From the NCBI RefSeq assembly GCF_000531125.1, contig NZ_CBTK010000028.1:1-64000 (forward strand): 64,000 nt of DNA, read 5' to 3'. Positions 55,783-64,000 of the stretch are shown piece after piece. Each line of letters starts with the position of its first letter. Position 1 is the stretch's first letter. The position numbers and the translations under genes are program-made. The notes beneath the pieces are model-generated. The model saw nothing but the letters and a program-made list of their open reading frames with translations, did not search any database and was not told the DNA's origin. Source of the stretch: Candidatus Contendobacter odensis Run_B_J11. GTDB taxonomy: Bacteria > Pseudomonadota > Gammaproteobacteria > Competibacterales > Competibacteraceae.

Positions 55783-55932
55783 GTCTCCAGAAACGCTGGA
55801 ATCTATTGTTCCAGCTAATTCGGCCCGCCACGGCTAGCACCCGACGACAAAGCCGAGATAGCCGCTGCAGATGCCGAGTTCCCCGGCTTTTAGTACGGCT
55901 TCCGGGCGCTAAATTAAACCAGCAGGATGATC
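55783..55932 (-). pseudogene. Relic of the 3' end of a YheT-type hydrolase gene
   Basis: This non-coding stretch aligns in the same orientation with 58494-58680, inside the hydrolase half of the fusion gene. Shared blocks include GTCTCCAGAAACGC, TTGTTCCAGC/CTGTTCCAGC, GCCACGGC-AGC, CACGGCTTCCGGG-like and GCAGGATGATCG. An internal deletion of about 37 bp and many substitutions have destroyed the frame. The relic lacks the last 23 codons and the stop. It lies between the divergent starts of the ligase and heparinase-like genes. Confidence 0.75.
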
Positions 55933-55956
55933 GCGACAATCGCGAGATGACGCTCA

Positions 55957-58470
55957 ATGAGAGGAAAGCGGCGTAATCAACCACAAAAGAGCAAGCGACC
56001 GCAATGCAACGAGGGATCATCGCACCCCACGCTGCGTCCGCTGTGGTGGGGCTACGCGACCGGCCTGACGATGTTCATGCTGCTGGTGGGCGGAAGCATA
56101 GAGTACATTCCCACCCATTATCCAGTGACATTGCGACAGTTGGCGCAACGCGGCCTTGAATGGACACAGATGAATCCGCCTTGGCTGGTGGCGGCGCTGA
56201 AGCCGGGGCCACGTTATCGCGATCATCTCTTGGATGGACAAGTGCGCGCAGCCCACCCGCGAATTGTGTTGCCCGAACTGGCCGAAGGGTCAGGTGAGGG
56301 CATACCAGCGGTTCTGGCAATTCGCGAGGCGGGTTATCGCCAGCGTGGTTTGAATCCGCCTGGTGCGGCTTGCAGTGGCGGTGATATGCCCGCACTGGCG
56401 GCCTGCTGGGTCAGCACCGGCGATCCGAAGTCCGCGCAACGATTATTAACGGTGCTGCGGCAATTTGCGCCGACAGTTTCATCGACGACGAGCGGCGATC
56501 AAAGCGGCGCTTGTTGGGAAGCTGCGCTGGCCTATGATCTGCTGCATCGCTACTCAGGGTTGACTAATGAGGATCGGCAGCGCATCGAGATCGGTCTGGA
56601 AAGTGTGCTGGGTAAAACGCTGGAACAACTGGATGATGACAGCCCATCGCTGTGGCACGGGCGCAGCACTCTAGCCGCTGACGCCTGGTTATGTGCCGTT
56701 GTGCTTGATCCGACCGATGCGGCGCGGGAACAACTGGTCGCCCGGGCGCAAGGCCATTTTCTTGAAACGATCAAAGCGCTCGAACTCACCGAAGGCTGGC
56801 CGGAAGGTTACAACTACTGGATCAATAGCCGGGCGTTCCTGATCGCGCTGGCCGGATCGGCCTACCTGAACGGGCTGGAGCGCGGTGTCGAGGGCGACCG
56901 GGTGCGCCGCGCCTTGCGTCGAGTCGGCTACTGGACGCTGTACGCCACCCGCCCGGATCACCGGATCGAAGCGTTAGGCGATGAAGGTCCCCGGGTGGAT
57001 TTGAAGGATGAAACTCGGCGGGTGATCGATCTGATCGCTCAGGTGACTCACGATCCGGTGCTGGCCGCCTACTCGGCCTTTCTAGGTCAGTTACACGGCG
57101 CGGAGAGCTACTACCGCGATTATCGCTGGGGCTTTCGCCTGTTCAACGATCCGAGCTTGGCACCAGTGCCGGGAGCCGGTATCGCTGGCTTGTTCAGCGG
57201 CCTTCCCAGCGCCGAACTATTCGGGCGCAACGCCCTGAATCTGGCCTACATCCGTTCCGGTTGGACTCCCGATGCGACGTTTATCAGCTTCCGGGCCGGC
57301 GACGCTTTTACCCATCATGGTCATTATGACGCCGGCCATTTCAGCCTGTTCAAGGGTGCGCCGCTGGCGATCAACAGTGGCGCCTATGGCGGATTTTTCA
57401 GTCCCAACCGGCTTAATTACGCAATTCGCAGCATCGCCAAAAATACCCTGCTGATTTTGCGACCCGGCGAGAAGGTGCAGCCTAACCGCTTTTTCGCCGA
57501 CAACGTTGCGGATGGCGGCCAGCGAGTCGTGCTGCCTACCGGTAGCGCTATTCGTGATGTTCAGCACTGGCTGGATAACCGGGACAAAGGCTTGCATCTG
57601 GAAGGCGGGCGTTTGGAGCGCTTTGAGCATCGCGAAGGCGATTACACCTATATTGCTGCCGATTTGGCGGCGGCTTACAACACTCCAGCCCATGATGAAG
57701 GCGGCTGGGGAGGCAAGGTCGAACAGGTCGAGCGGCAACTGCTGTATCTACCGGGCGAGGATCGCCTGCTGGTCCGCGACCGGGTACGGGCGGTCAAGGC
57801 CGACTTCGTTAAAAAATGGCTGCTGCATACCGTCGAACAACCCCAAGTTGAAGGGATACGGGTACTCAAGGGTGATCGTGGCAACGGGATTCTGGAAAGC
57901 AATAGCGATATGGCGTTGGTGCAAAACGGGCGTGGCTGGCTGACTGTGCAGCGCATCTTGCCCCAAGACGCGGTTATCCGTCTGGTCGGTGGCCGGGATT
58001 ATCAGTACTACGTGGAAGCCGATGGCGATGATACGCAACTGGACGGGGTGAATTTCAATCAGGGCGCCAGTACCCAGCCGTGGTTCGATATTGGAATGTG
58101 GCGATTGGAAATTCAGCCGGGCGCGCTTCGGCCAGAGGATGCGTTTCTGATGGTGCTGACTCCGGCGCTGGGTGCGCCGCGCCGGGCCAGGGCCGCGCCC
58201 TTGTCATTGGAAGGCCGATCTGGAAGCGGAGTGTTGACCGAGGCATCCGCTGCCGTGTTTCTGGATAAGCCGGCCGGCGGTGAGTTGCGGTTGACGTTGC
58301 CAGCGGCGATCCAAACGATCCGAGTGATTGGATTACCGCCGCTGGCCCGCGTGGAACTACGGTCGGAGAGCGGGGCAACGCCGCCCATTGAACAGACTGC
58401 GAGTAGCGGCGGGGTGGCGGTATTCAGTTCGTCAACGCGGCAGGGACGGCTGGTTCTGCGCTGGCCGTAG
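55957..58470 (+). CDS. Membrane-anchored heparinase II/III-like polysaccharide lyase
   Basis: 837 residues. A cytoplasmic basic tail and one membrane helix (about residues 33-50) precede a large periplasmic part. An alpha/alpha-toroid-like helical domain (about 130-400) is followed by the heparinase II/III C-terminal beta domain with HHGHYDAGHFSLFKGAPLAINSG (452-474). The signature includes the His/Tyr region used in catalysis by lyases of this family. The target polymer is unknown; the neighbours suggest an acidic surface polysaccharide made or remodelled by this locus. Its 3' end overlaps the convergent fusion gene by 47 nt. Confidence 0.8.
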   Translation: MRGKRRNQPQKSKRPQCNEGSSHPTLRPLWWGYATGLTMFMLLVGGSIEYIPTHYPVTLRQLAQRGLEWTQMNPPWLVAALKPGPRYRDHLLDGQVRAAHPRIVLPELAEGSGEGIPAVLAIREAGYRQRGLNPPGAACSGGDMPALAACWVSTGDPKSAQRLLTVLRQFAPTVSSTTSGDQSGACWEAALAYDLLHRYSGLTNEDRQRIEIGLESVLGKTLEQLDDDSPSLWHGRSTLAADAWLCAVVLDPTDAAREQLVARAQGHFLETIKALELTEGWPEGYNYWINSRAFLIALAGSAYLNGLERGVEGDRVRRALRRVGYWTLYATRPDHRIEALGDEGPRVDLKDETRRVIDLIAQVTHDPVLAAYSAFLGQLHGAESYYRDYRWGFRLFNDPSLAPVPGAGIAGLFSGLPSAELFGRNALNLAYIRSGWTPDATFISFRAGDAFTHHGHYDAGHFSLFKGAPLAINSGAYGGFFSPNRLNYAIRSIAKNTLLILRPGEKVQPNRFFADNVADGGQRVVLPTGSAIRDVQHWLDNRDKGLHLEGGRLERFEHREGDYTYIAADLAAAYNTPAHDEGGWGGKVEQVERQLLYLPGEDRLLVRDRVRAVKADFVKKWLLHTVEQPQVEGIRVLKGDRGNGILESNSDMALVQNGRGWLTVQRILPQDAVIRLVGGRDYQYYVEADGDDTQLDGVNFNQGASTQPWFDIGMWRLEIQPGALRPEDAFLMVLTPALGAPRRARAAPLSLEGRSGSGVLTEASAAVFLDKPAGGELRLTLPAAIQTIRVIGLPPLARVELRSESGATPPIEQTASSGGVAVFSSSTRQGRLVLRWP

Positions 58471-60532
58471 CGGGAATTTGTGCCACCCACTGGGTCTCCA
58501 GAAACGCCAGAATTCGCTGTTCCAGCCAATATTCGGCCTGCCACGGCCAGCGTCCGCTGACGAAACCGACATGGCCGCCGTTTTGGCTGAGTTCCAACTG
58601 AACGCTGGGCGCAAGTTCTCCGGTTTCCGGCACGGCTTCCGGGTACATGAACGGATCATCCAGCGCATGCAGGATGATCGTCGGCACGCGGATGTGCTTC
58701 AGGTAGGGCCGGCAACTGGCGCGGGTGTAGTAATCGTGGACGCCGGCATAACCGTGCAGGGGCGCAGTGATACGGTCGTCGAAGGCGTAGAAATCCTGGA
58801 TCGCCGCCAGCCCAGCCAGCGTCACCGGACCATCCGAACGCCAGTGAAACTTGTCGCGATAACTGCGTTTCAGTTCGCGTAGCAGGTGGAACTGATAAAG
58901 CCGTGAAAAGCCTTTGCCTAAGCGCCGGGCGGTTAGATCAAGCACGAACGGTACTGAAACCGCCGCCGCAGCACATACGGGCGTAGCGGCGCCTACTTCA
59001 CCCAGCCACTTGAGCAAGGCGTTACCGCCCAGCGAGTAGCCGATGATCGCGAGCGGTGTGGCCGGTTCCCGCTGCCGCAGCCAATCTACAATGTGGGCAA
59101 TATCGCGGGTGTCGCCGGCGCAATAGCCCCGCGCCAGCCGGTTGGGCTGGTTGCCGCAGCCGCGAAAATGCATGACTACACCGCGCCAGCCGTGCCCCGT
59201 GATCGCCGCCAGCAAGCCGAGAACGTAATGGGAAGTGCTGGATCCTTCCAGCCCATGCAGAATGAGTACGAGCGGTCCCTGTTCGCCGCCGGTCCAGTCC
59301 AGATCCAGGAAATCGCCATCGGGTAATTCCAGTCGTTCGCGGCGCAAGGGCAAGCGCGGTCTCCGCCGACACAGCGCCGGCCATAAGGTCTGGGCATGGG
59401 GGCTGGGCAACCACCAGGCTGGTTGAAAATCAGATGGAGAAGCTGATCCCGCATCTGGAACCGCAACCGCCTCCTCGGCGATCTCCGGGCCGAGCAGGAT
59501 GGCCAGGGGGCGGGTATGAGGGTTCGCGTCCAGAGCGATGACGGCAGCGGCGGTCAGGGGTACCGCGAGGAACATGCCCACGGTGCCGAACAGCCAACCC
59601 CAGAACAAGAGCGAAATAAAGATCGCCAGAGTGGAAACGCCGAGACCCTTGCCCATGATCCGCGGCTCGAGAACATTCCCGATTGCGGTATTGATCACGA
59701 GATAGCCGACTGCCACGAGCAGCGCCGTCTGTAGATCGATCTGCACCAGCGCGAGCAAGACCGGAGGGATCATCATCACGATGTTTCCGACCACGGGCAC
59801 GAAATTCAAAAAAAACGCCAGCACCACCCAGAGAATGGCGAAATCGATGCCGAAAAACCGCAACAGCAACCAAACGCAAAACGCAGTGCCGAGGCTGGTC
59901 AGGGTTTTGATCTGCATGTAGCGGTTAATGGTCTCCAGTAGCCGCTTCAGGCGTGCGTCGCCCACTTCGGTCAAATGAAAGGCTGCCCGCAATTTGGCGG
60001 GGATTGTAGGGGTCTCAAGCAGGATAAAGATGGTAGTGAGCAGGACCAGGAAACCCATCGCGAAGATGCTGCTGGCGTTGGACAGGAACAGTCTGACGCC
60101 GTGAGCCAGCTTATTTGGATCCAGCAGGTCGGGTATCGCCTCGCGGGAGCCACTGGCGCCCACGCCCTCCAACCAGCCGCCGAATTGGTCACTGAGCGTT
60201 ATGAACCGCTCTTGATAGGTCGGCAAGCTGTCCCTGAATCCTTCCACAGCCCCGGTGGTCACCAGCGCGAGCAGGCTGCCGACATCGAGCAGAATCAAGA
60301 TGATCACCATTAAGGCGGCCCACTTGGGGATTCCGCGCCTGCGCATCCAACGCAATATCGGGGTCACAACGATGGCAATGAACACCGCGAGCAGGATGGG
60401 TACAAGAATCGGCGCAGCGGACTCAAGGACGGTTACCACCAGGGCGAAGGCCCCGGCGACGAGCAAGGCGCGGGCCGGAGCGCTGAATGTGCGGTTGGAT
60501 GTCAAGGGTTTCTCTCCGTAACTAACTGACAT
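58424..60532 (-). CDS. Fusion of an AI-2E/PerM-family transporter and a YheT-type hydrolase
   Basis: A single 702-residue frame. Residues 1-350 match the AI-2E exporter/PerM family: about eight helices, PILVPILLAVFIAIVVTPILRWMRRRG, FFLNFVPVVGNIVMMIPP, LEPRIMGKGLGVSTLAIFISLLFWGWLFG, and the usual family end NPHTRPLAILLG. After a 20-residue linker, residues 368-700 match the YheT alpha/beta hydrolase family: WWLPSPHAQTLWPALCRRRP, LILHGLEGSSTSHY, and the nucleophile Ser500 in GYSLGGNALLKWL. Each half has normal family length. GGAGAG lies 6 nt before an in-frame TTG at 60505, which may be the true start. Confidence 0.85.
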   Translation of the reverse strand: MSVSYGEKPLTSNRTFSAPARALLVAGAFALVVTVLESAAPILVPILLAVFIAIVVTPILRWMRRRGIPKWAALMVIILILLDVGSLLALVTTGAVEGFRDSLPTYQERFITLSDQFGGWLEGVGASGSREAIPDLLDPNKLAHGVRLFLSNASSIFAMGFLVLLTTIFILLETPTIPAKLRAAFHLTEVGDARLKRLLETINRYMQIKTLTSLGTAFCVWLLLRFFGIDFAILWVVLAFFLNFVPVVGNIVMMIPPVLLALVQIDLQTALLVAVGYLVINTAIGNVLEPRIMGKGLGVSTLAIFISLLFWGWLFGTVGMFLAVPLTAAAVIALDANPHTRPLAILLGPEIAEEAVAVPDAGSASPSDFQPAWWLPSPHAQTLWPALCRRRPRLPLRRERLELPDGDFLDLDWTGGEQGPLVLILHGLEGSSTSHYVLGLLAAITGHGWRGVVMHFRGCGNQPNRLARGYCAGDTRDIAHIVDWLRQREPATPLAIIGYSLGGNALLKWLGEVGAATPVCAAAAVSVPFVLDLTARRLGKGFSRLYQFHLLRELKRSYRDKFHWRSDGPVTLAGLAAIQDFYAFDDRITAPLHGYAGVHDYYTRASCRPYLKHIRVPTIILHALDDPFMYPEAVPETGELAPSVQLELSQNGGHVGFVSGRWPWQAEYWLEQRILAFLETQWVAQIPATASAEPAVPAALTN
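58494..58680 (-). repeat. Intact copy of the segment duplicated at 55783-55932
   Basis: Part of the hydrolase half of the fusion gene. It is the intact partner of the degenerate direct repeat at 55783-55932; together they flank the heparinase-like gene. Confidence 0.7.
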
Positions 60533-60612
60533 ATAAAATTTTCCTGTTTTAGTTGTGAAATTCACCGTAGCACACGCTTTCAGCCCGTCAACTTATCACG
60601 GGTTCCGATTCA

Positions 60613-61065
60613 TTAAATGCGCATGGACAATGATTGGAACACGTCTTCGGTCATGCCCTGCAACATGCTCAGGGCGTCCCAATCGTCCCAGGATTCCAGA
60701 ATGCGACCATTCTCAATCCGGTGAAAGCTCATACCGGTCACGGACATCGTCTCCCCGCTGGGGGCAATCCCCATGAACTCACCCCGGTGCGTACCGTAGG
60801 CAATCCAGCGGGTGGCGATTTTGTTGCCCTCGGCAATTTGATCCTGGATTTCAAAGCGGGTGTCGGGGAAAGAGCAGTGGTACATCGCGATCAACTGCTT
60901 GAACGCTTCAGTGCCGTGAACCGCATCCGGCAAAGTGGCAATGTGACCGACATAATCCGGTGCGAGGATTTCGTCCGCGACGGCCAGATTGCCCTGACTC
61001 CAGATGGCCTCGAAATTGCGCCGGACCAAGGCTTTGTTGGTGTCCAACGTGCTGTTCTCTGACAT
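60613..61065 (-). CDS. SnoaL-like ester cyclase family protein
   Basis: 150-residue soluble protein of the SnoaL/ester cyclase superfamily. Typical segments are ALVRRNFEAIWSQGNLAVADEILAPDYVGH, FPDTRFEIQDQIAEGNKIATRW, GTHRGEFMGIAPSG and FHRIENGRILESWDDWD. A good AAGGAGAG ribosome binding site precedes the ATG at 61065. The actual substrate cannot be told; proteins of this fold act on many small molecules or none. It is divergent from the acetyl-CoA hydrolase gene, sharing a 159-bp intergenic region. Confidence 0.8.
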   Translation of the reverse strand: MSENSTLDTNKALVRRNFEAIWSQGNLAVADEILAPDYVGHIATLPDAVHGTEAFKQLIAMYHCSFPDTRFEIQDQIAEGNKIATRWIAYGTHRGEFMGIAPSGETMSVTGMSFHRIENGRILESWDDWDALSMLQGMTEDVFQSLSMRI

Positions 61066-61224
61066 TGACGGCTCTCCTTCAGGATGAGGTTCTGCGTGGT
61101 GCGGTGATCAAGTGTGCGAGTTAGTGTAATCCGTTCCCTACAGGCTCGCCACGGAACCGAACCGGGGAGAACTGCTACAATTTGGTCACCCGCACCATCA
61201 TCCACCGACCGGAGAGATCGGATC

Positions 61225-63402
61225 ATGCCGCAACCAAGCCCATCGTATTTTCAGGATGTCGAACGCTGCGTTGAGGAAATTATCGCCAGAGTCGGCCAGC
61301 AGATCGTACTCGGCATTCCGCTGGGGATTGGCAAACCGAATCCATTAGTGAATGCGCTCTACCGCCGGGCGAAGGTCGATCCTTCTCTGCATCTTAGGAT
61401 TCTTACTGCGATCACTGTTGAGACCCCCAAGGGTTCCAGCGATCTGGAGCGGCGGTTTCTGGAACCGTTCGTAGCGCGGGTGTTCGGCAATTACCCGGAT
61501 CTGGAATACGCGGTTGACCTGCGTACCGGCCGGGTGCCCTCCAATGTCGAAGTTGGCGAGTTTTTCTTCAAGCCGGGTGGCTTTATGAACGTGCCGATGC
61601 AGCAGCAGAATTACATCAGCACCAACTACACTCATGCTGCTCGAGATCTGATGGACAACGGCATCAACGTGCTGGCGCAACTGGTCGCCGAGCGTGAAGT
61701 GGATGGCGAACGCTGGTTCAGCCTGGGGAGCAATCCCGATGTGACCCTGGATTTGTTGCCGATGGTCGAAGCGGCTCGCCGCCAAGGCCGGACGATGGTG
61801 ACGATTGCCGAGGTCAATCATGAAATGCCGTTTATGTACCACGACGCCATGATTCGCCCCTCCGCATTCGATCTGGTACTCGATCATCCTGGCTACGATT
61901 TCCGGCTGTTCGGCCCGCCCAATATGGCGGTGGATCATGCGGATTACCTGCTGGGCTTGCAGGCCAGCGCCCTGATTCGCGACGGTGGCACCTTGCAGAT
62001 CGGCATCGGCTGTCTGGGCGATGCCATCGTTTATTTCTGCCAGTTACGACAGCAGCAAAACGCGCTTTACCAACGGATGCTGACCGATCTGCATGTGTTG
62101 GAACGCTACGGCGATCTGATCCAGCGCATCGGCGGCGTTGAGCCGTTCGAGCAGGGGCTGTATGGCGCCAGCGAGATGTTTGTCAATGGTTTCCTCTATC
62201 TCTATCGGGATGGCATTCTCAAGCGCCGGGTTTACGACAGCATCCCGCTTCAGCGCCTGCTGAATGAGGGGGCAATAACGGAAGCGGTTGATGAACCGAC
62301 CTTACGGGTGTTGCTGGAACGCGGTGTGATTCCAACCCAACTGACCGCGAAGGATTTCGAGTTTCTACGCCGCTTCGGGGTTTTGAATGATCGGGTTCGC
62401 TACCAGGACGGTCAGTTGCTCATTGGCGAAACGACGCGGGTTTCCGCCGATCTGGATCAACCGGAAAGCTGGGCGGCGATTATCACCCACGGACTGGGCC
62501 AGCGGCTCCAGGGCGGGATCGTGATGCATGGCGGTTTCTTCATGGGACCGGGCAGCTTCTACCAGGCGCTACGCACCATGCCCGAAGCAGAAAGCCGGCA
62601 GATTTGCATGACCAGCGTGAAGCGGGTGAATCACCTTTACGGCAACGAAGAACTGGCGGTTTTGCAGCGGCGCGATGCCCGCTTTATCAACACCACGATC
62701 ATGGTCACGCTGTTGGGTGCGGCGGTGTCCGATGGCCTGGACAACGGCCAGGTGATCAGCGGCGTAGGCGGTCAGTACAACTTTGTGTCCATGGCCCACG
62801 AACTGCCGGGCGCCCGTTCCATTCTGATGCTGCGTAGCACCCGGGAGAGCGGACTGACCTCCACCTCCAATATCGTCTGGAACTACGGCCACATCACCAT
62901 CCCACGCCATTTGCGCGACATCGTGATTACGGAATACGGGATCGCGGATTTGCGGGGCCGGCCTGACAAAGAAGTGATCACCGCCTTGCTCAATGTTGCC
63001 GATTCGCGTTTTCAGCCGGAGTTGCTGGAGAAAGCCAAACGGGCCGGCAAAGTTCCCCAGGATTACCAAATCCCGCCGCAATACCGTCAAAACACCCCGG
63101 GCCGGATTCAGGCACAGTTGGCCTCCTACAAGAAGACGGGGTTATGCCCGGATTTTCCACTGGGCACCGACTTTACCGAGGAAGAAATCATCCTGGGGCG
63201 GGTACTAAAGGGACTCAAGGTGCGGTTAGCGACCAAGGGGGATTTAATGAAGACTATTGTTCGAGCGATGACGGTCGGTGCAACCCCCGACGCAGCCAAA
63301 CCTTATTTGGCCCGCCTTAAACTCGATCAACCGAGTGGACAGAAGGAGAAGATGATTCAGAAACTCATCGTTTCCGAATTGATTGCTGGCGGTCATGTCT
63401 GA
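61225..63402 (+). CDS. Acetyl-CoA hydrolase/transferase family protein
   Basis: 725-residue protein of the acetyl-CoA hydrolase/transferase family (CoA transfer between acetate, succinate, butyrate or similar acids). Seen: GIPLGIGKPNPLVNALYRRA near the N-terminus, LQIGIGCLGDAIVYF, GLYGASEMFVNGF with a candidate catalytic Glu, GGQYNFVSMAHELPGARSILMLRSTR and VITEYGIADLRGRPDKEVITALLNVAD. The extra internal and C-terminal regions make it longer than short family members of about 430-510 residues. The ATG at 61225 follows GGAGAG; an upstream reading from 61114 is rejected. The natural acid substrate is unknown. Confidence 0.85.
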   Translation: MPQPSPSYFQDVERCVEEIIARVGQQIVLGIPLGIGKPNPLVNALYRRAKVDPSLHLRILTAITVETPKGSSDLERRFLEPFVARVFGNYPDLEYAVDLRTGRVPSNVEVGEFFFKPGGFMNVPMQQQNYISTNYTHAARDLMDNGINVLAQLVAEREVDGERWFSLGSNPDVTLDLLPMVEAARRQGRTMVTIAEVNHEMPFMYHDAMIRPSAFDLVLDHPGYDFRLFGPPNMAVDHADYLLGLQASALIRDGGTLQIGIGCLGDAIVYFCQLRQQQNALYQRMLTDLHVLERYGDLIQRIGGVEPFEQGLYGASEMFVNGFLYLYRDGILKRRVYDSIPLQRLLNEGAITEAVDEPTLRVLLERGVIPTQLTAKDFEFLRRFGVLNDRVRYQDGQLLIGETTRVSADLDQPESWAAIITHGLGQRLQGGIVMHGGFFMGPGSFYQALRTMPEAESRQICMTSVKRVNHLYGNEELAVLQRRDARFINTTIMVTLLGAAVSDGLDNGQVISGVGGQYNFVSMAHELPGARSILMLRSTRESGLTSTSNIVWNYGHITIPRHLRDIVITEYGIADLRGRPDKEVITALLNVADSRFQPELLEKAKRAGKVPQDYQIPPQYRQNTPGRIQAQLASYKKTGLCPDFPLGTDFTEEEIILGRVLKGLKVRLATKGDLMKTIVRAMTVGATPDAAKPYLARLKLDQPSGQKEKMIQKLIVSELIAGGHV

Positions 63403-63665
63403 GACGGTTTAATCATATGGTGCTTCGAGGGTTTCTGTGGAGCGGATGTCCAAAGACGGATGGTGGCCCCCGCTGTGCTGGTTCGCGGTGGGGTGGATAC
63501 CGATGAAAATCCCGCTATTCTTGATGAGCGATCCACCGAAAGTCTTATTTATGAGACACTAAGCCCCGGTTTCCACAAAAACTTGTTAGGGCGAGACTGT
63601 AGGCTTTAATTCCCTATCCTGATCGGGTTGGGCCACCGTTACCTACCCGTTGCATTGACTACTCC
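63403..63665. other. Intergenic region with a possible small ORF
   Basis: 263 bp between the acetyl-CoA hydrolase gene and murB. No known gene. One short frame, ATG 63460 to TAA 63609 (49 codons, + strand), has plausible amino acid use, but no ribosome binding site and no match I recognise. No terminator-like hairpin with a T-run is seen. Confidence 0.25.
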
Positions 63666-64000
63666 ATGATCTTGCCCGATTTCGTCCAGCGCGATGTGGC
63701 GCTGGATCGCCTCAATACCTTTGCATTGCCTGCCCGCGCAGCCTGGTTTGCGGATGTTGCCGAACCGGCGCAACTGGCAGCGCTGACCCGTGCTCCCGGC
63801 TGGCGCGAGCTCCCATGCTTTGTCCTCGGCGGCGGTAGCAATCTGCTGCTGACTGGCGATTTCGACGGCCTGGTGTTGCATGTCTGCATTCCCGGACGGG
63901 AATTGATCGCGGAAGAGGCTGACGTCTGGATCGTGCGCGCCGGGGCGGGGGAGAACTGGCATGAGTTCGTGCGCTGGACGCTGGAACAGGGTTGGCCGGG
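63666..64000 (+). CDS. murB: UDP-N-acetylenolpyruvoylglucosamine reductase (partial, runs off the window)
   Basis: The first 111 codons of MurB, which reduces UDP-GlcNAc-enolpyruvate to UDP-MurNAc in peptidoglycan synthesis. The FAD-binding family features are visible: [13 protein letters not shown] at the N-terminus, [12 protein letters not shown], and [23 protein letters not shown] at the window end. The start at 63666 gives a normal N-terminus. The rest of the gene lies beyond position 64000. Confidence 0.9.
   Translation, partial: MILPDFVQRDVALDRLNTFALPARAAWFADVAEPAQLAALTRAPGWRELPCFVLGGGSNLLLTGDFDGLVLHVCIPGRELIAEEADVWIVRAGAGENWHEFVRWTLEQGWP

Noticed and set aside
55766-56020. N-terminal extension of the ligase-like protein
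   Set aside because: The extra 85 codons translate the decayed YheT fragment in a meaningless frame and run into the heparinase-like gene.
1-64000. CRISPR arrays, insertion sequences, rRNA genes
   Set aside because: No regularly spaced repeats, transposase-like frames, terminal inverted repeats or rRNA signatures were seen in the window.

Overview
The window is chromosomal DNA of a gammaproteobacterium with moderately high GC. The housekeeping order rlmE-ftsH-folP-glmM-tpiA-secG-tRNA-Leu(GAG)-nuoA..N is typical of several gammaproteobacterial lineages. The DUF2818 gene after nuoN, the cysI-DUF934 pair and the exosortase-A-type hydrolases fit an environmental gammaproteobacterium. A Competibacter-like organism is possible, but that is only a guess.

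Layout. Positions 1-1815 hold a 5'-truncated PP2C phosphatase fragment and an isolated YejB permease. Next come tRNA-Leu(UAA), yhbY, and the block rlmE-ftsH-folP-glmM-tpiA-secG-tRNA-Leu(GAG) (2.6-8.8 kb). The complete complex I operon nuoA-N plus a DUF2818 gene fills 9.1-24.0 kb. A small metabolic set follows (24.1-28.0 kb): pterin dehydratase, a DUF3365 haem protein, a Nudix hydrolase, the CysI-type reductase and DUF934.

From 28.0 to 49.0 kb lies a type VI secretion system (T6SS) cluster with the gene order of the Pseudomonas aeruginosa HSI-1 locus. The leftward arm is pppA-tagF-tssM-tssL-tssK-tagH. The rightward arm is tssA-tssB-tssC-hcp-tagJ-tssE-tssF-tssG-tssH. tssJ is absent from its expected slot, and the kinase ppkA, vgrG and PAAR genes are not in the window. 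A sigma-54-type promoter with an IHF-like site precedes hcp, and hairpins flank hcp on both sides.

From 49.0 to 58.5 kb is a surface-polysaccharide-like region. It holds a TPR-methyltransferase, an acyl carrier protein, two alpha/beta hydrolases of the type that accompanies exosortase A loci (no exosortase is visible), an AT-rich 1109-residue VanZ/O-antigen-ligase-like membrane protein, and a membrane-anchored heparinase II/III-like protein. The last two diverge from a decayed copy of the 3' end of a neighbouring YheT-type hydrolase. The intact copy is the C-terminal half of a continuous 702-residue fusion with an AI-2E/PerM-family membrane protein (58.4-60.5 kb).

The window ends with a SnoaL-like protein, a long acetyl-CoA hydrolase/transferase and the start of murB. 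The most unusual points are the T6SS without tssJ, the PerM-YheT fusion, the YheT relic that flanks the heparinase gene, and the exosortase-type hydrolases without an exosortase.
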